From Streptosporangium roseum DSM 43021 (GTDB lineage: Bacteria; Actinomycetota; Actinomycetes; Streptosporangiales; Streptosporangiaceae): a stretch of DNA of 64,000 bases. Positions 50,288 through 58,516 of this stretch are shown here, one piece after another. Made by a program: the position numbers and the translations under genes. The notes under the pieces were generated by a model, which did no database searches, was not told where the DNA came from, and was given only the letters and a program-made list of their open reading frames with translations. Numbering within the stretch: the first letter of the stretch is position 1; each line of letters begins with the position of its first letter. The stretch is taken from assembly GCF_000024865.1 (NCBI RefSeq), contig NC_013595.1, positions 9,486,001 to 9,550,000 on the forward strand, read 5' to 3'.

Positions 50288-50557
50288 GAACTCGGTTTCC
50301 GATCCGGTCCGTAGCATTGCGGTCGGGAATCGACTCTCGCCCGCTGACGCCGTGATGCTCGTCATGGCGGCCAGCGTCTGGAGGAGTCGCGCCCCGTCGT
50401 CGACATCACACTCCTCGCGGCAAGTGCCGGGCAGGAAGTTCTCGAGATGCGGCCACGACCAGCGAACCTTCCGCGGGGACTTTGACGGAACTGCCCTGAC
50501 GCGGCGGGTTTCTCGATCTGCGCAGCCCGTGGCAGCCGCATCGTGTAGGCAAGCTGT

Positions 50558-51442
50558 TCAACGAAGGGCGGGGATGCGTTCGCCACCCTTCGCAGGGCGC
50601 TGGGTTGGCGATGAAGCCGGCCACGCAACGTCGTCGATCGCTAGCCACGGCGCGACGGCCAGGGCCGTGGGCGTGAGCCCGGCAAACGTCGTGACCTCGC
50701 GGTGGAGGTGGGACTGGTCGACGTAGCCGCTCTCGGTGGCAACGCGGGCGGCGGCGTGACCCGCCGCGAGAAGGTGGGCGGCGTGATCGAAGCGCACCAG
50801 TCGGGCGGCGCGTTTGGGTGTGATGCCGAGCTGGGACCGGAAGCGGGACCACAGGCGCTTGCGGCTCCAGCCGACCTCGTCCGCCAGGCCGTCGACCCGC
50901 ACCCGCCCCCGGCTGGTGAGCGTCCGCCGCCAGGTGTAGGCGACCTGCGGATCGACCGGTGGGTGGGCGCCCAGCCGTCGGCCGAGGATGTCCACCGCGA
51001 TCGTGAATCGTTCGTCCCACGATGCGGCGGCGCGCAGCCTGTCCTCGGCTCGCCCGGCGTCGCGGCCCCAGACATCCTCAAGGGCTACCACCGTCCCGCT
51101 GAGCTCGGTCGATGCGCCGAACAACGCAGCCGCCGCGACCGGCTCCAGCCGGATCTGGAGGCACTCGCCGACTCCCCAGCCGGCTGCCCGAAGATCGCCG
51201 GGGAGGAGCCCGACGACGACACTGCCGCGCTCGTGCCGGCCATGGGTTTCGTAGACGACGCCTTCTCCCTCGCTCAGATCGACGAGCAGGGTGACGGACG
51301 GGTGCGCGACCATGGCGAGGTCCACAGAGGCCGGGGCACGATGGCGGAACCCGGCCATGCTGATCCCCGGCAGCCGAACCGACGGGCGTGGGACTGCGAT
51401 GTCCACCCACGCTCGGTCAGGTGGCGTCCCGGTCGACAACAC
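50558..51442 (-). CDS. AraC-family transcriptional regulator
   Basis: The 294-residue protein has an N-terminal sensor domain (residues 1-170, with VGLLPGDLRAAGWGVGECLQ) and a C-terminal AraC double helix-turn-helix: SRGRVRVDGLADEVGWSRKR with LWSRFRSQLGITPKRAARLV, then AARVATESGYVDQSHLHREV. The start is the GTG at 51442, followed by TTG. It lies 41 bp downstream of an alpha/beta hydrolase gene in the same direction and may control it. The ligand is unknown. Confidence 0.9.
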   Translation of the reverse strand: MLSTGTPPDRAWVDIAVPRPSVRLPGISMAGFRHRAPASVDLAMVAHPSVTLLVDLSEGEGVVYETHGRHERGSVVVGLLPGDLRAAGWGVGECLQIRLEPVAAAALFGASTELSGTVVALEDVWGRDAGRAEDRLRAAASWDERFTIAVDILGRRLGAHPPVDPQVAYTWRRTLTSRGRVRVDGLADEVGWSRKRLWSRFRSQLGITPKRAARLVRFDHAAHLLAAGHAAARVATESGYVDQSHLHREVTTFAGLTPTALAVAPWLAIDDVAWPASSPTQRPAKGGERIPALR

Positions 51443-51483
51443 GTGACCAGTCTAGGCCTCAGGGATCACGGGCGGGCGGGCTG

Positions 51484-52293
51484 TCAGCGGCCCGTTGCCG
51501 TGAAGCCCAGCAGCAGTTTGCTGGTCGTCTCGGGCGCTTCCAACATGGGTAGGTGCCCGACGCCGGGCAGCAGCTCGACCCGCGCGTTCGGCACCGCGTC
51601 GTACCGGTGCGCCGACGACGGCTCCCAACGGGGGTCGGCAGCGCCGAAGATCACCAGCACGGGGACCTTGAGGGCGGCGAGACGCTCGGGCACGCTCCGC
51701 TCGGCGATGTACGCGGTGTTCCGGCGCAGCACCGTCCTCATCACGCGGTAGGTGGTGTCCCGTAGGCCGGCGACCACGTCGTCAGGGACGTCCACCGGGC
51801 GAGCGGCCGTCGCGCTGATCCCCCTGCGGATCATCGCATCCGAACGCCTCGACCACAGGAGCGGGCCCAAAGGCGGGGCCAACAGGACCCGAAGGATGAA
51901 CGGCTGCCGAAGGAGCGCGTCCATACTTGGGCCGCTACTGATCAGTGCAAGCGAACCCACGAGGTCGGGACGTTGTTCGGCAAGCGCGGTGGCGACGTAG
52001 CCGCCGCTGGAGTGCCCGCCCACGGCGACGTGACGAAGGCCGAGGTCGTCCAGCAGCGCCGCCACCCGGCCCGCCTGCGCAGGCACATCGTACGGCGGCG
52101 CGGGCGGGGACTGGCCGCAGCCCGGGAGGTCGACCCGGATGACGTGATGGTGGCCGACCAGTGCCGGGACCATCGGGCTCCAGAAGCCGCCCGAGGCCCC
52201 CGATCCGTGGATGAGCAACAACGGCGGCGCCTGCCGCGGGCCGTCATGGACCACGTGCAGCCCATGCGAGTGCTCAATGTCGTACTCACTCAT
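51484..52293 (-). CDS. Alpha/beta-fold hydrolase
   Basis: From ATG 52293 the enzyme is 269 residues. It has the oxyanion segment LLLIHGSGASGGFW, the nucleophile elbow VGGHSSGGYVATAL (Ser), the acid in VIFGAADPRWEP (Asp) and the His in LPGVGHLPMLEAP. A lid insertion lies at about residues 130-200. The family covers esterases, haloperoxidase-like and C-C hydrolases; the substrate is not predictable. An upstream frame extension is open but lacks homology. It precedes the AraC gene. Confidence 0.88.
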   Translation of the reverse strand: MSEYDIEHSHGLHVVHDGPRQAPPLLLIHGSGASGGFWSPMVPALVGHHHVIRVDLPGCGQSPPAPPYDVPAQAGRVAALLDDLGLRHVAVGGHSSGGYVATALAEQRPDLVGSLALISSGPSMDALLRQPFILRVLLAPPLGPLLWSRRSDAMIRRGISATAARPVDVPDDVVAGLRDTTYRVMRTVLRRNTAYIAERSVPERLAALKVPVLVIFGAADPRWEPSSAHRYDAVPNARVELLPGVGHLPMLEAPETTSKLLLGFTATGR

Positions 52294-52756
52294 GCGGAGA
52301 CTATGCACGGGCGGTCGACCATCAGTCTTGGACAAATGTTCCCGCGGAGTTGACGACCGACTGTTCTTGCGGAGTTGACGACCGACGGCCCGCCACCATC
52401 GGCGCAGTCCCCGGAGGGCGGCGCTGTCATCGGCAGATGAGGACGACATCGCCCTTCCAGCACGGGGCACGATCGATCAGCCGGCACTGCGTGCCCACGG
52501 GCAGGCGAGGGCCACGATGCCGGACACCTCGTCAACAACAGGGCTCGCGCGGTGTTCGCTGACTTCTCCCTGGCCTCGTTCCCGGAGGTCCTACCCATGG
52601 ACCAACAATCCTCCGCTGACGAATCAGCCACGTAGCCCGGACACGGTGAAGACCCGATTCCGGGTCTTTCGGTCTCTCGCCCCACAACGGGCTATGACGG
52701 CGAGAAGAAGCATCAAATGAGCGTGTTTCGTCTCTGGCTTCCATCACAATGATCAT
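52294..52756. other. 463-bp stretch with direct repeat, possible gene remnant and terminator
   Basis: GCGGAGTTGACGACCGAC occurs twice (about 52342-52359 and 52368-52385). A plus-strand frame reads GHLVNNRARAVFADFSLASF and ends ADESAT with a stop at 52633-52635; it looks like the tail of a lost protein, without a start. It is followed by the hairpin AAGACCCG-attc-CGGGTCTT (52649-52668) and T-rich bases, a likely terminator. No intact gene is seen. Confidence 0.45.
52649..52668 (+). terminator. Rho-independent-like terminator
   Basis: An 8-bp perfect stem (AAGACCCG/CGGGTCTT) with a four-base loop followed by TC-rich sequence. It probably belonged to the gene whose remnant ends at 52635. Confidence 0.6.
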
Positions 52757-53350
52757 GTGATCGACTACTACCGCGATTTCTTCGAGCGGCATCAGTGGCT
52801 GGAGCACGGACTCTCCTGGACCGTCGTGCAACCCCTCAACGAAGAGATCACGGTGGACGATCTCCTGCGACGGCTGAACGGAGGCCTCGCCCCCGAGCAG
52901 CGCGTCATGGAGTATCCCCGAGAAGAGGCCGGGGAGGAGGACCGCCCCGTCCTCCTCGTCTCCGGGGGAGAAGGAACCTGGGGCTTCCTCGAACTCACCT
53001 GTGGCTTCGGTCTGTCCGACCGCGTCCTCACCGCCCTCAGCACGGAGTCACGCGTGTGGATGGTGACCTGGCACTTCAACGGGGGATACACGATCCTCTA
53101 TGCGGCCGCCGGCGAGATCAGGGCGCGGATGCGCGACTTCATCTTCACCGAGCACGTCTTCGAGGAAGGCGATCCGAGCATCCTGGCCGGCTTCCGCGCC
53201 ATGCTCGACGCTCTCGCCCCGGAGGACTACCGCGGCAAACGCGGTGCGGCGTTCGCCTTCATCGAGGCGGCCACCGGCATGGACCTGGACAGCGAGTTGC
53301 CGGATGTGGAGGACGCCCCCGTCGTCATCCTCGACAACCCTGCCGCCTGA
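52757..53350 (+). CDS. DUF6461-like protein, copy 2
   Basis: The 197-residue paralogue of the product of 46018-46611 has the same length and clear identity throughout: EITVDDLLRRLNGG, GTWGFLELTCG, SRVWMVTWHFNGGYTILYAA, RDFIFTEHVFEEGDPSILAG and the end EDAPVVILDNPAA. The shared DNA begins with CACAATGATCATGTGAT just before the GTG in both copies. Differences cluster in the middle variable segment (about residues 45-65). It is unknown in function and cytoplasmic by sequence. With its partner it brackets 6.7 kb of accessory genes as a direct repeat. Confidence 0.78.
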   Translation: MIDYYRDFFERHQWLEHGLSWTVVQPLNEEITVDDLLRRLNGGLAPEQRVMEYPREEAGEEDRPVLLVSGGEGTWGFLELTCGFGLSDRVLTALSTESRVWMVTWHFNGGYTILYAAAGEIRARMRDFIFTEHVFEEGDPSILAGFRAMLDALAPEDYRGKRGAAFAFIEAATGMDLDSELPDVEDAPVVILDNPAA

Positions 53351-53500
53351 CCGGTTGTCGGCCGGCATCCTCGCCGCGGTGGCAGCTCGCCCACTCCGAA
53401 GACGTCCGCTGACTTCTCGCTGACTCTGCCCCCGGAACCCTCAACGGACACCACCCCGCCCGACCCCGGCCACTGACGACCTGCACGTCACCTGAACAGC

Positions 53501-53537
53501 AAAAAGGCCCGGCTCCATGATCTGGAACCGGGCCTTT
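53501..53537 (-). terminator. Terminator of tRNA-Ala
   Basis: GGCCCGGCTCCA and TGGAACCGGGCC pair around TGATC with one mismatch; read on the minus strand the stem is followed by five T. It lies just past the 3' end of the tRNA gene. Confidence 0.85.
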
Positions 53538-53545
53538 CGATCTTG

Positions 53546-53619
53546 TGGAGATGAGGGGATTCGAACCCCTGGCCCCTTCGATGCGAACGAAGTGCGCTAC
53601 CGGACTGCGCTACATCCCC
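53546..53619 (-). tRNA. tRNA-Ala (anticodon CGC)
   Basis: Read on the minus strand, acceptor GGGGATG pairs with CATCTCC, the anticodon arm is CTTCG-TTCGCAT-CGAAG giving CGC, and the T-arm is GGGG-TTCGAAT-CCCC. CCA is not encoded. The 3' end faces the accessory region 44-53 kb. Confidence 0.95.
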
Positions 53620-53678
53620 AAGACGTGCACTAGATTAGCAAACTTCCGGAGCCGCTCGCGCCATTCACGGCGGGAAGA

Positions 53679-54266
53679 TCAATCGCCGACCGCGCGGCGG
53701 GGGGCCTCGGCGTACTGGTCGAAGATCTCGTCCCGGTGCGCGGCCAGGTCGATGATCTCCGCGACCGGCTGCCGGGCCTCCTGCTGGGCGGCCCGCCGCC
53801 GGGCGCGCCTGGCACGTTCCGCGCGGGCCTGAGCGGCCGCCCTGCGCTGCTCGGCGTCGATCTGGACCGAGACCCGCAGAATAGCCAGATAAGAGCCCAG
53901 AAGCACCACCGAGGGCGCGATGCCCCACCAGGGGATGATCTGGACGGCGGCTGTCACCACCGAGGCGAGGAGCAGGAGCGTGCACCAGAAGGTCAGCCGC
54001 CTGCGTTTGGCCACCTGGTGCGCCCGGCGGCGCTGCTCGGCGCGACGGTGGTCACCCGAGGGCCGCATGGGATGGGACTCCCCCGCGGGTGCGAGATCGG
54101 ACCTGGTGTCGGAGGCCTCGTCCTCGATCGGCTGCTCGTCCGCGACGTACGGCTCAGCGCCCTTGTCGGTCTCGGCGAAGGTGGGGCGGTCCCGGCGCAA
54201 CCACATGGGAACGAGGACGCACAACCACATCACGACAATGGCCAGATAGAGAAGAGCGCTGCTCAC
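53679..54266 (-). CDS. SepX/GLPR-like membrane protein of the divisome
   Basis: The 195-residue protein has one N-terminal span (LLYLAIVVMWLCVLVPMW, out-in anchor followed by LRRDRP), an acidic/basic cytoplasmic loop (about 25-90), a hairpin of two further spans (LTFWCTLLLLASVVTAAVQI and APSVVLLGSYLAILRVS), and an Arg/Ala-rich coiled tail. It occupies the place of Rv0996-type genes next to rimJ, moeA and galU. That position is held by the protein named SepX in Streptomyces and GLPR in Corynebacterium, the membrane receptor of the gephyrin-like protein GLP. Assignment is by topology and synteny. Confidence 0.75.
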   Translation of the reverse strand: MSSALLYLAIVVMWLCVLVPMWLRRDRPTFAETDKGAEPYVADEQPIEDEASDTRSDLAPAGESHPMRPSGDHRRAEQRRRAHQVAKRRRLTFWCTLLLLASVVTAAVQIIPWWGIAPSVVLLGSYLAILRVSVQIDAEQRRAAAQARAERARRARRRAAQQEARQPVAEIIDLAAHRDEIFDQYAEAPRRAVGD

Positions 54267-54390
54267 GGCAACCTCCGGGCAGCATGAAAACGCCTGTGCT
54301 CTCTTGGCGTCTTCAATGTGCTCACGTCACGCACCGTAAGACCGCGTGTCACTATTTGACGAGTATTCAGTGCGGTGTGTCGCGAGATCT

Positions 54391-55047
54391 TCAAACCTCT
54401 TCATGGGGAGCGCCACCATGGGCCGCCGATTCTCGGGCCCTCCGCCACCGCACGAGCAGGCCTCTTGGTGCGTCTTCGACCGTGAGCGCGTAACAAATGT
54501 GGTCACGCCAAGCACCGTCGATGTGCAGATGTCGCCTTCTGATGCCTTCTTCCCTGAAGCCGAGCTTTTCAACCACCCTGCGACTTGCGTGATTTTCCGG
54601 CCTGATGTTGGCCTCCACCCGGTGCAGCCCGGTGGTGAAGAAACAGTGGTCGACCGCCATGGCCACGGCGGTGGGGGTGATGCCCCGGCCGGCCAGCGCG
54701 CCGTCCACCCAGTAACCGATCTGGGCCGACCTGGCCGAGCCCCAGACGATGGCGCCGACGGTGAGCTGCCCGGCGAAGGCGCCCTCGTAGGTGACGACCC
54801 AGGGCAGCGCGAGCCCCTGCCGGGCCTCCCTGCGGAGGGTGCCGGCCATCGAGATGTAGGGACCGAGGCCCGTCCTGAACAGGGGGGTCTCAGGGTTGCT
54901 GGGCTCCCAGGGACGGAGCCAGTTGGCGTTGCGCAGCCGCGACTCCCGCCAGACACGCACATCCCGCAGGCGCAGCGGCCGAAGTCCCACCGGGCCTTCC
55001 GTCAGGGTCACCGGCCAGCCACGTAGTCGATCCACGCCCTCCATCAT
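54391..55047 (-). CDS. rimJ: GNAT-family N-acetyltransferase (RimJ-like)
   Basis: The 218-residue protein has the RimJ/RimL pattern: GLRPLRLRDVRVWRESRLRN, WVVTYEGAFAGQLTVGAIVW, IGYWVDGALAGRGITPTAVA (acetyl-CoA loop with the R/Q-x-x-G-x form RGIT) and RVEANIRPENHASRRVVEKLGF. Such enzymes acetylate N-termini of ribosomal or other proteins. Two consecutive ATGs (55047, 55044) follow a GGGGGG; a GTG at 55035 is also possible. Position between mog and the sepX-like gene matches Rv0995. Confidence 0.9.
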   Translation of the reverse strand: MMEGVDRLRGWPVTLTEGPVGLRPLRLRDVRVWRESRLRNANWLRPWEPSNPETPLFRTGLGPYISMAGTLRREARQGLALPWVVTYEGAFAGQLTVGAIVWGSARSAQIGYWVDGALAGRGITPTAVAMAVDHCFFTTGLHRVEANIRPENHASRRVVEKLGFREEGIRRRHLHIDGAWRDHICYALTVEDAPRGLLVRWRRARESAAHGGAPHEEV

Positions 55048-55090
55048 CCCCCCAAGACACGCCGACGTGCCATGGAGTCCGTCAGGCGGC

Positions 55091-55564
55091 TCAGCGCGGG
55101 TGGTCTCCCCCTCGAATCTGGTCCACGGCGTGTTCGAGCACGGGCAGAAGCACCGCCATTCCGTCGCGGACCCCTCCGGTGGAGCCCGGCAGGTTGACGA
55201 TCAGGCTGCCGCCGGCCTGCCCGGCGAGCCCGCGGGACAGGATCGAGGTGGGCACCCTGTCGCGGCTGGACTGGCGGATGGCCTCGGCGATGCCGGGGAT
55301 CTCCCGGTCCAGCACCCGCGCGGTCATCTCCGGGGTGAGGTCGGCCGGGGTCAGCCCGGTGCCTCCGGTGGTGATGATCACGTCGTATCCCTCGGCCACT
55401 CCCGCCCGTAGGGCCAGGCCGACCTCGTGGCCGTCGGGGACCACCCGGGGACCGTCCACGTCGCATCCGGCCTCGGCGAGGAGCTCGGCCAGCAGTTTTC
55501 CGGATTTATCCTCGTATATCCCGGCGGAGGCCCGGTTGGACGCCGTGATCACCAGAGCTCTCAT
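55091..55564 (-). CDS. mog: Molybdopterin adenylyltransferase (MogA/MoaB family)
   Basis: The 157-residue protein has VITASNRASAGIYEDKSGK, VIITTGGTGLTPADLTPE (the conserved TGGTG and D of the MoCF-binding domain) and IVNLPGSTGGVRDGMAVLLP. It adenylylates molybdopterin before metal insertion. From ATG 55564 there is GGAGG nine bases upstream; longer frames run into a repeat array and are rejected. It forms a molybdenum cofactor block with moaC and moeA. Confidence 0.93.
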   Translation of the reverse strand: MRALVITASNRASAGIYEDKSGKLLAELLAEAGCDVDGPRVVPDGHEVGLALRAGVAEGYDVIITTGGTGLTPADLTPEMTARVLDREIPGIAEAIRQSSRDRVPTSILSRGLAGQAGGSLIVNLPGSTGGVRDGMAVLLPVLEHAVDQIRGGDHPR

Positions 55565-55638
55565 GCCGCCATCCTCCCAGCCTCGCGCACCGCGGCAGCC
55601 CTCAGACCCCGGCCCCTCGCCCCTTCCCGCTCCCGACC

Positions 55639-55742
55639 CGGGCGACACACCTCCCGCTCCGGGCGACACACCTAACGACCCGCCGCTCCGGGCGACACAC
55701 CTGCCGACCCGGGCGACACACTTACCGACCCGGGCGACACAC
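55639..55742. repeat. Short tandem repeat, five copies of CGGGCGACACAC
   Basis: The 12-base core recurs at 55639, 55660, 55689, 55710 and 55731 with periods of 21, 29, 21 and 21 bp in the gap between moaC and mog. It is not coding. Confidence 0.85.
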
Positions 55743-55755
55743 CTGCCGCCGGTGA

Positions 55756-56229
55756 TCAGGACTGCCGGTTCCACACCCCGGTCTTGCCGCCGGTCTTCTC
55801 CTCGACCCGGACATCGGTGATCACGTCTGCCGGGTCCACCGCCTTGACCATGTCGATCAGCGCGAGCGCGGCGACCGAGACGGCGGTCAGCGCCTCCATC
55901 TCGACACCGGTCCGGTCGGCGGTCTTGACCCTGGCGGTGATCTCCACGCCGTCGTCGACCACGGCCAGCTCGACCTTCACCCCGTGCAGCGCGATCGGGT
56001 GGCAGAGCGGGATCAGGTCGGGGGTGCGTTTGGCGCCCATGATGCCCGCGATCCGCGCGGTGCCGATCGCGTCGCCCTTGGGGATGTCACCCGACCTCAG
56101 CAGGGCCACGGCCTCGCTGGACAGCAGCACCTTGCCGGTGGCGCTCGCCGTACGGACGGAGACGTCCTTGGCGGAGACGTCCACCATGCGTGCCGCGCCG
56201 GTCTCATCGATATGCGTGAATCCACTCAT
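55756..56229 (-). CDS. moaC: Cyclic pyranopterin monophosphate synthase
   Basis: MoaC converts the MoaA product into cPMP, the first pterin of molybdenum cofactor. The 157-residue protein starts SGFTHIDETGAARMVDVSAK and has GIMGAKRTPDLIPLCHPIAL (substrate-binding Lys/His region) and GVEMEALTAVSVAALALIDM with the catalytic Lys/Asp downstream. ATG 56229 is chosen; a GTG at 56235 adds two residues. Confidence 0.96.
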   Translation of the reverse strand: MSGFTHIDETGAARMVDVSAKDVSVRTASATGKVLLSSEAVALLRSGDIPKGDAIGTARIAGIMGAKRTPDLIPLCHPIALHGVKVELAVVDDGVEITARVKTADRTGVEMEALTAVSVAALALIDMVKAVDPADVITDVRVEEKTGGKTGVWNRQS

Positions 56230-56389
56230 ACGCACACAATGCCCTGCGTCCCGGCATCCGCGCTCACGGCACCGGCTCGCTCGCTCCGTCCGCTCCCCTG
56301 CCCGCCGGCCCGAACCCGCCCGCGCGAATCGCTCCGCCCGACACTCCGCCCGCTCGCCCGAATCACCGCGGCCGCCCGAACCCGCCCGT

Positions 56390-57595
56390 TCACAGGGGGA
56401 TGACCTCCACGGTCGCGCCCTCGGGCAGTTCGGTGACGTCCTCGGGGAGCACGATCAGGGCGTTGGCCGCGGCCAGGGCGGCGAGCTGGTGCGAGCCCTG
56501 CCCCCGCACCGGCGTGACGGACCCGTCGGTGGCCAGCACCGCCCGCAGGTAGGACCGCCTGCCCTGGGGCGAGCGGAGCGGGGAGACGGTCACGGCGCGC
56601 ACCGTCGGCGCGGGCCCGGCGGGCAGGCCGCGCATCTTCCGCAGCGCCGGCCGGACGAACAGCATGAACGACACGAAGGACGACACCGGATTGCCCGGCA
56701 GCGCGAAGATCGGAATCTGGTCCTCGCCCACCACGCCGAACCCCTGGGGCATGCCCGGCTGCATGGCGACGCGGTCGAAGCGGACCGTGCCAAGGGGGCC
56801 GAGTGCCTCCTTGACCGGCTCGTAGGCACCCATCGAGACGCCACCGCTGGTGATCACGACGTCGGCCCGCAGGAGCTGCGCGTCGAGCTGGTCGAGGAAC
56901 AGCCGGGCGTCGTCGGCCACGACTCCGGCCCGGTACCCCTCGCCCCCGGCCTCGCGGACGGCGGCGACCAGGGTGTAGCTGTTGGACTCCCAGATCTGGC
57001 CGGGAGCCAGGGGGGTGCCGGGCTCGGCCAGCTCCGCGCCCGTGGAGATCACCACGACCCGCGGCCGGGGCCGTACCAGCACCCGGCGGCGGCCGACCCC
57101 CGCCAGGATGCCGAGCTGCGCGGGGCCGATCAAGGTCCCTACCGGCAGCACGACCTCACCGGCGCGCACGTCCTCGCCCGCCCGGCGGATCGCGTTTCCC
57201 GGCGGCGCCTGCCGGTCGATCGTGACCTGGGCCGTGCCGCCGTCGGTCCACTCGACAGGGACCACGGCGTCGGCGCCCTCGGGCATCGGGGCACCGGTCA
57301 TGATCCGCGTGACCGTGCCGGGGCCGACGGCGAGCCGCCCGTCGTCACCGGCCGCGATGTCGCCGAGCACCGGCAGCGTCACCGGGACCTGCCTGACGTC
57401 CTCGGCCCGTACGGCGTAGCCGTCCATGGCCGAGTTGTCGAACGGCGGCAGCGGGACCGGGGAGGTGACCTCCTCGGCCAGGGTGGTGCCCAGCGCCTGC
57501 TCCAGGTCCACCTCCAGCGGGGCGAGCGCCCGCACGGTGAGCAGGATGTCCGCCAGGTGGTCGTCGACCGATCTCATCGGGCTCGTCGGGGTCAT
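56390..57595 (-). CDS. moeA: MoeA/gephyrin-like protein (molybdopterin molybdotransferase or GLP)
   Basis: The 401-residue protein has the complete MoeA architecture: VDDHLADILLTVRALAPLEV, DNSAMDGYAVRAEDV, IMTGAPMPEGADAVVPVE, the MoCF domain VVISTGAELAEPGTPLAPGQ and TSGGVSMGAYEPVKEAL, FALPGNPVSSFVSFMLF, and a C-terminal beta domain. MoeA inserts molybdate into adenylylated molybdopterin. In Corynebacterium a MoeA-like protein, GLP, works in cell division with the GLPR membrane protein; here a GLPR/SepX-like gene lies five genes away in the same run, so this copy may be the GLP. The ATG overlaps the galU stop. Confidence 0.9.
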   Translation of the reverse strand: MTPTSPMRSVDDHLADILLTVRALAPLEVDLEQALGTTLAEEVTSPVPLPPFDNSAMDGYAVRAEDVRQVPVTLPVLGDIAAGDDGRLAVGPGTVTRIMTGAPMPEGADAVVPVEWTDGGTAQVTIDRQAPPGNAIRRAGEDVRAGEVVLPVGTLIGPAQLGILAGVGRRRVLVRPRPRVVVISTGAELAEPGTPLAPGQIWESNSYTLVAAVREAGGEGYRAGVVADDARLFLDQLDAQLLRADVVITSGGVSMGAYEPVKEALGPLGTVRFDRVAMQPGMPQGFGVVGEDQIPIFALPGNPVSSFVSFMLFVRPALRKMRGLPAGPAPTVRAVTVSPLRSPQGRRSYLRAVLATDGSVTPVRGQGSHQLAALAAANALIVLPEDVTELPEGATVEVIPL

Positions 57596-58491
57596 CGGGA
57601 TGCCAGAAACTCCTTCAGCCAGGGCATGAACTCCGGTGCCAGGTCGGACCGGTCCGCCGCGAACTGCACCACGGTCCGGAGGTAGTCGAGCTTGTTGCCG
57701 GTGTCGTAGCGGCGTCCGCGGAACAGCACGCCGTGGACCGGTCCGCCCTCGTCCCCGCCGCGACCGGCCAGGGTACGCAGGGCGTCGGTCAGCTGGATCT
57801 CGTTGCCGCGGCCCGGAGGGGTGTTCTCCAGGACCTCGAAGACGGCGGGGTCGATCACGTAGCGGCCGATGACGGCCCAGTTGGACGGGGCCTCCTCCGC
57901 CGGGGGCTTCTCCACGAGGTCGGTCACCCGCACCACGTCGTCCTCGGAGGTGGGTTCGATGGCGGCGCAGCCGTACAGGGAGACCTGCTCCTTGGGCACC
58001 TCCATCAGCGCGACGACGCTGCCGCCGTAGGCGCCGCGTACCTCGATCATGCGCTTGAGGAGCTCGTCGCGGTAGTCGATCAGGTCGTCGCCGAGCAGGC
58101 AGGCGAACGGGTGGTCGCCCACGTGCTGCTTGGCGCAGAGCACGGCGTGACCGAGGCCGCGCGGCTCGCCCTGCCGCACGTAGTGGAGCGTCGCCAGGTC
58201 GGCGGGCTCTCGCACCTGGGAGAGCCGTTCGTCGTCGCCCTTGGCCTCCAGGGCGTCCTCAAGCTCGATCGCCCGGTCGAAGTGGTCCTCGATGGAGCGC
58301 TTGTTCTTACCGGTGACCATCAGGACGTCGAGCAGCCCGGCGGAGACCGCCTCCTCGACGACATACTGGATCGCGGGCTTGTCGACGATCGGCAGCATCT
58401 CCTTGGGAGTCGCCTTGGTCGCCGGTAGGAAGCGGGTGCCCAGGCCCGCAGCGGGAACAACGGCTTTGGTCACAGGATGCAAGTCGGCCAT
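57592..58491 (-). CDS. galU: UTP-glucose-1-phosphate uridylyltransferase
   Basis: GalU makes UDP-glucose for glycolipids and exopolysaccharide. The 299-residue protein has VTKAVVPAAGLGTRFLPATK (nucleotide-binding), KEMLPIVDKPAIQYVVEEAV, QGEPRGLGHAVLCAK, LLGDDLIDYRDEL and VEKPPAEEAPSNWAVIGRY. ATG 58491 is used; an upstream ATG at 58503 adds four residues. It is divergent from the cyclo-ligase gene and coupled to moeA. Confidence 0.96.
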   Translation of the reverse strand: MADLHPVTKAVVPAAGLGTRFLPATKATPKEMLPIVDKPAIQYVVEEAVSAGLLDVLMVTGKNKRSIEDHFDRAIELEDALEAKGDDERLSQVREPADLATLHYVRQGEPRGLGHAVLCAKQHVGDHPFACLLGDDLIDYRDELLKRMIEVRGAYGGSVVALMEVPKEQVSLYGCAAIEPTSEDDVVRVTDLVEKPPAEEAPSNWAVIGRYVIDPAVFEVLENTPPGRGNEIQLTDALRTLAGRGGDEGGPVHGVLFRGRRYDTGNKLDYLRTVVQFAADRSDLAPEFMPWLKEFLASR

Positions 58492-58516
58492 AACCGAAAC
58501 CATAGTGGAGGGATCT

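Noticed and set aside
50016..50726. Plus-strand frame across the clpP and AraC ends
   Set aside because: It runs antisense to two certain genes and through the palindromic control region; no RBS.
52290..52685. Minus-strand frame of 131 codons
   Set aside because: Cys/Pro/Arg-rich, no homology and it overlaps the likely terminator at 52649-52668.
44000..53545. Integrated element using tRNA-Ala as attachment site
   Set aside because: The tRNA faces the accessory genes, but there is no integrase, no second copy of the tRNA 3' end and no phage or conjugation gene. Gene loss and gain by other routes is more likely.
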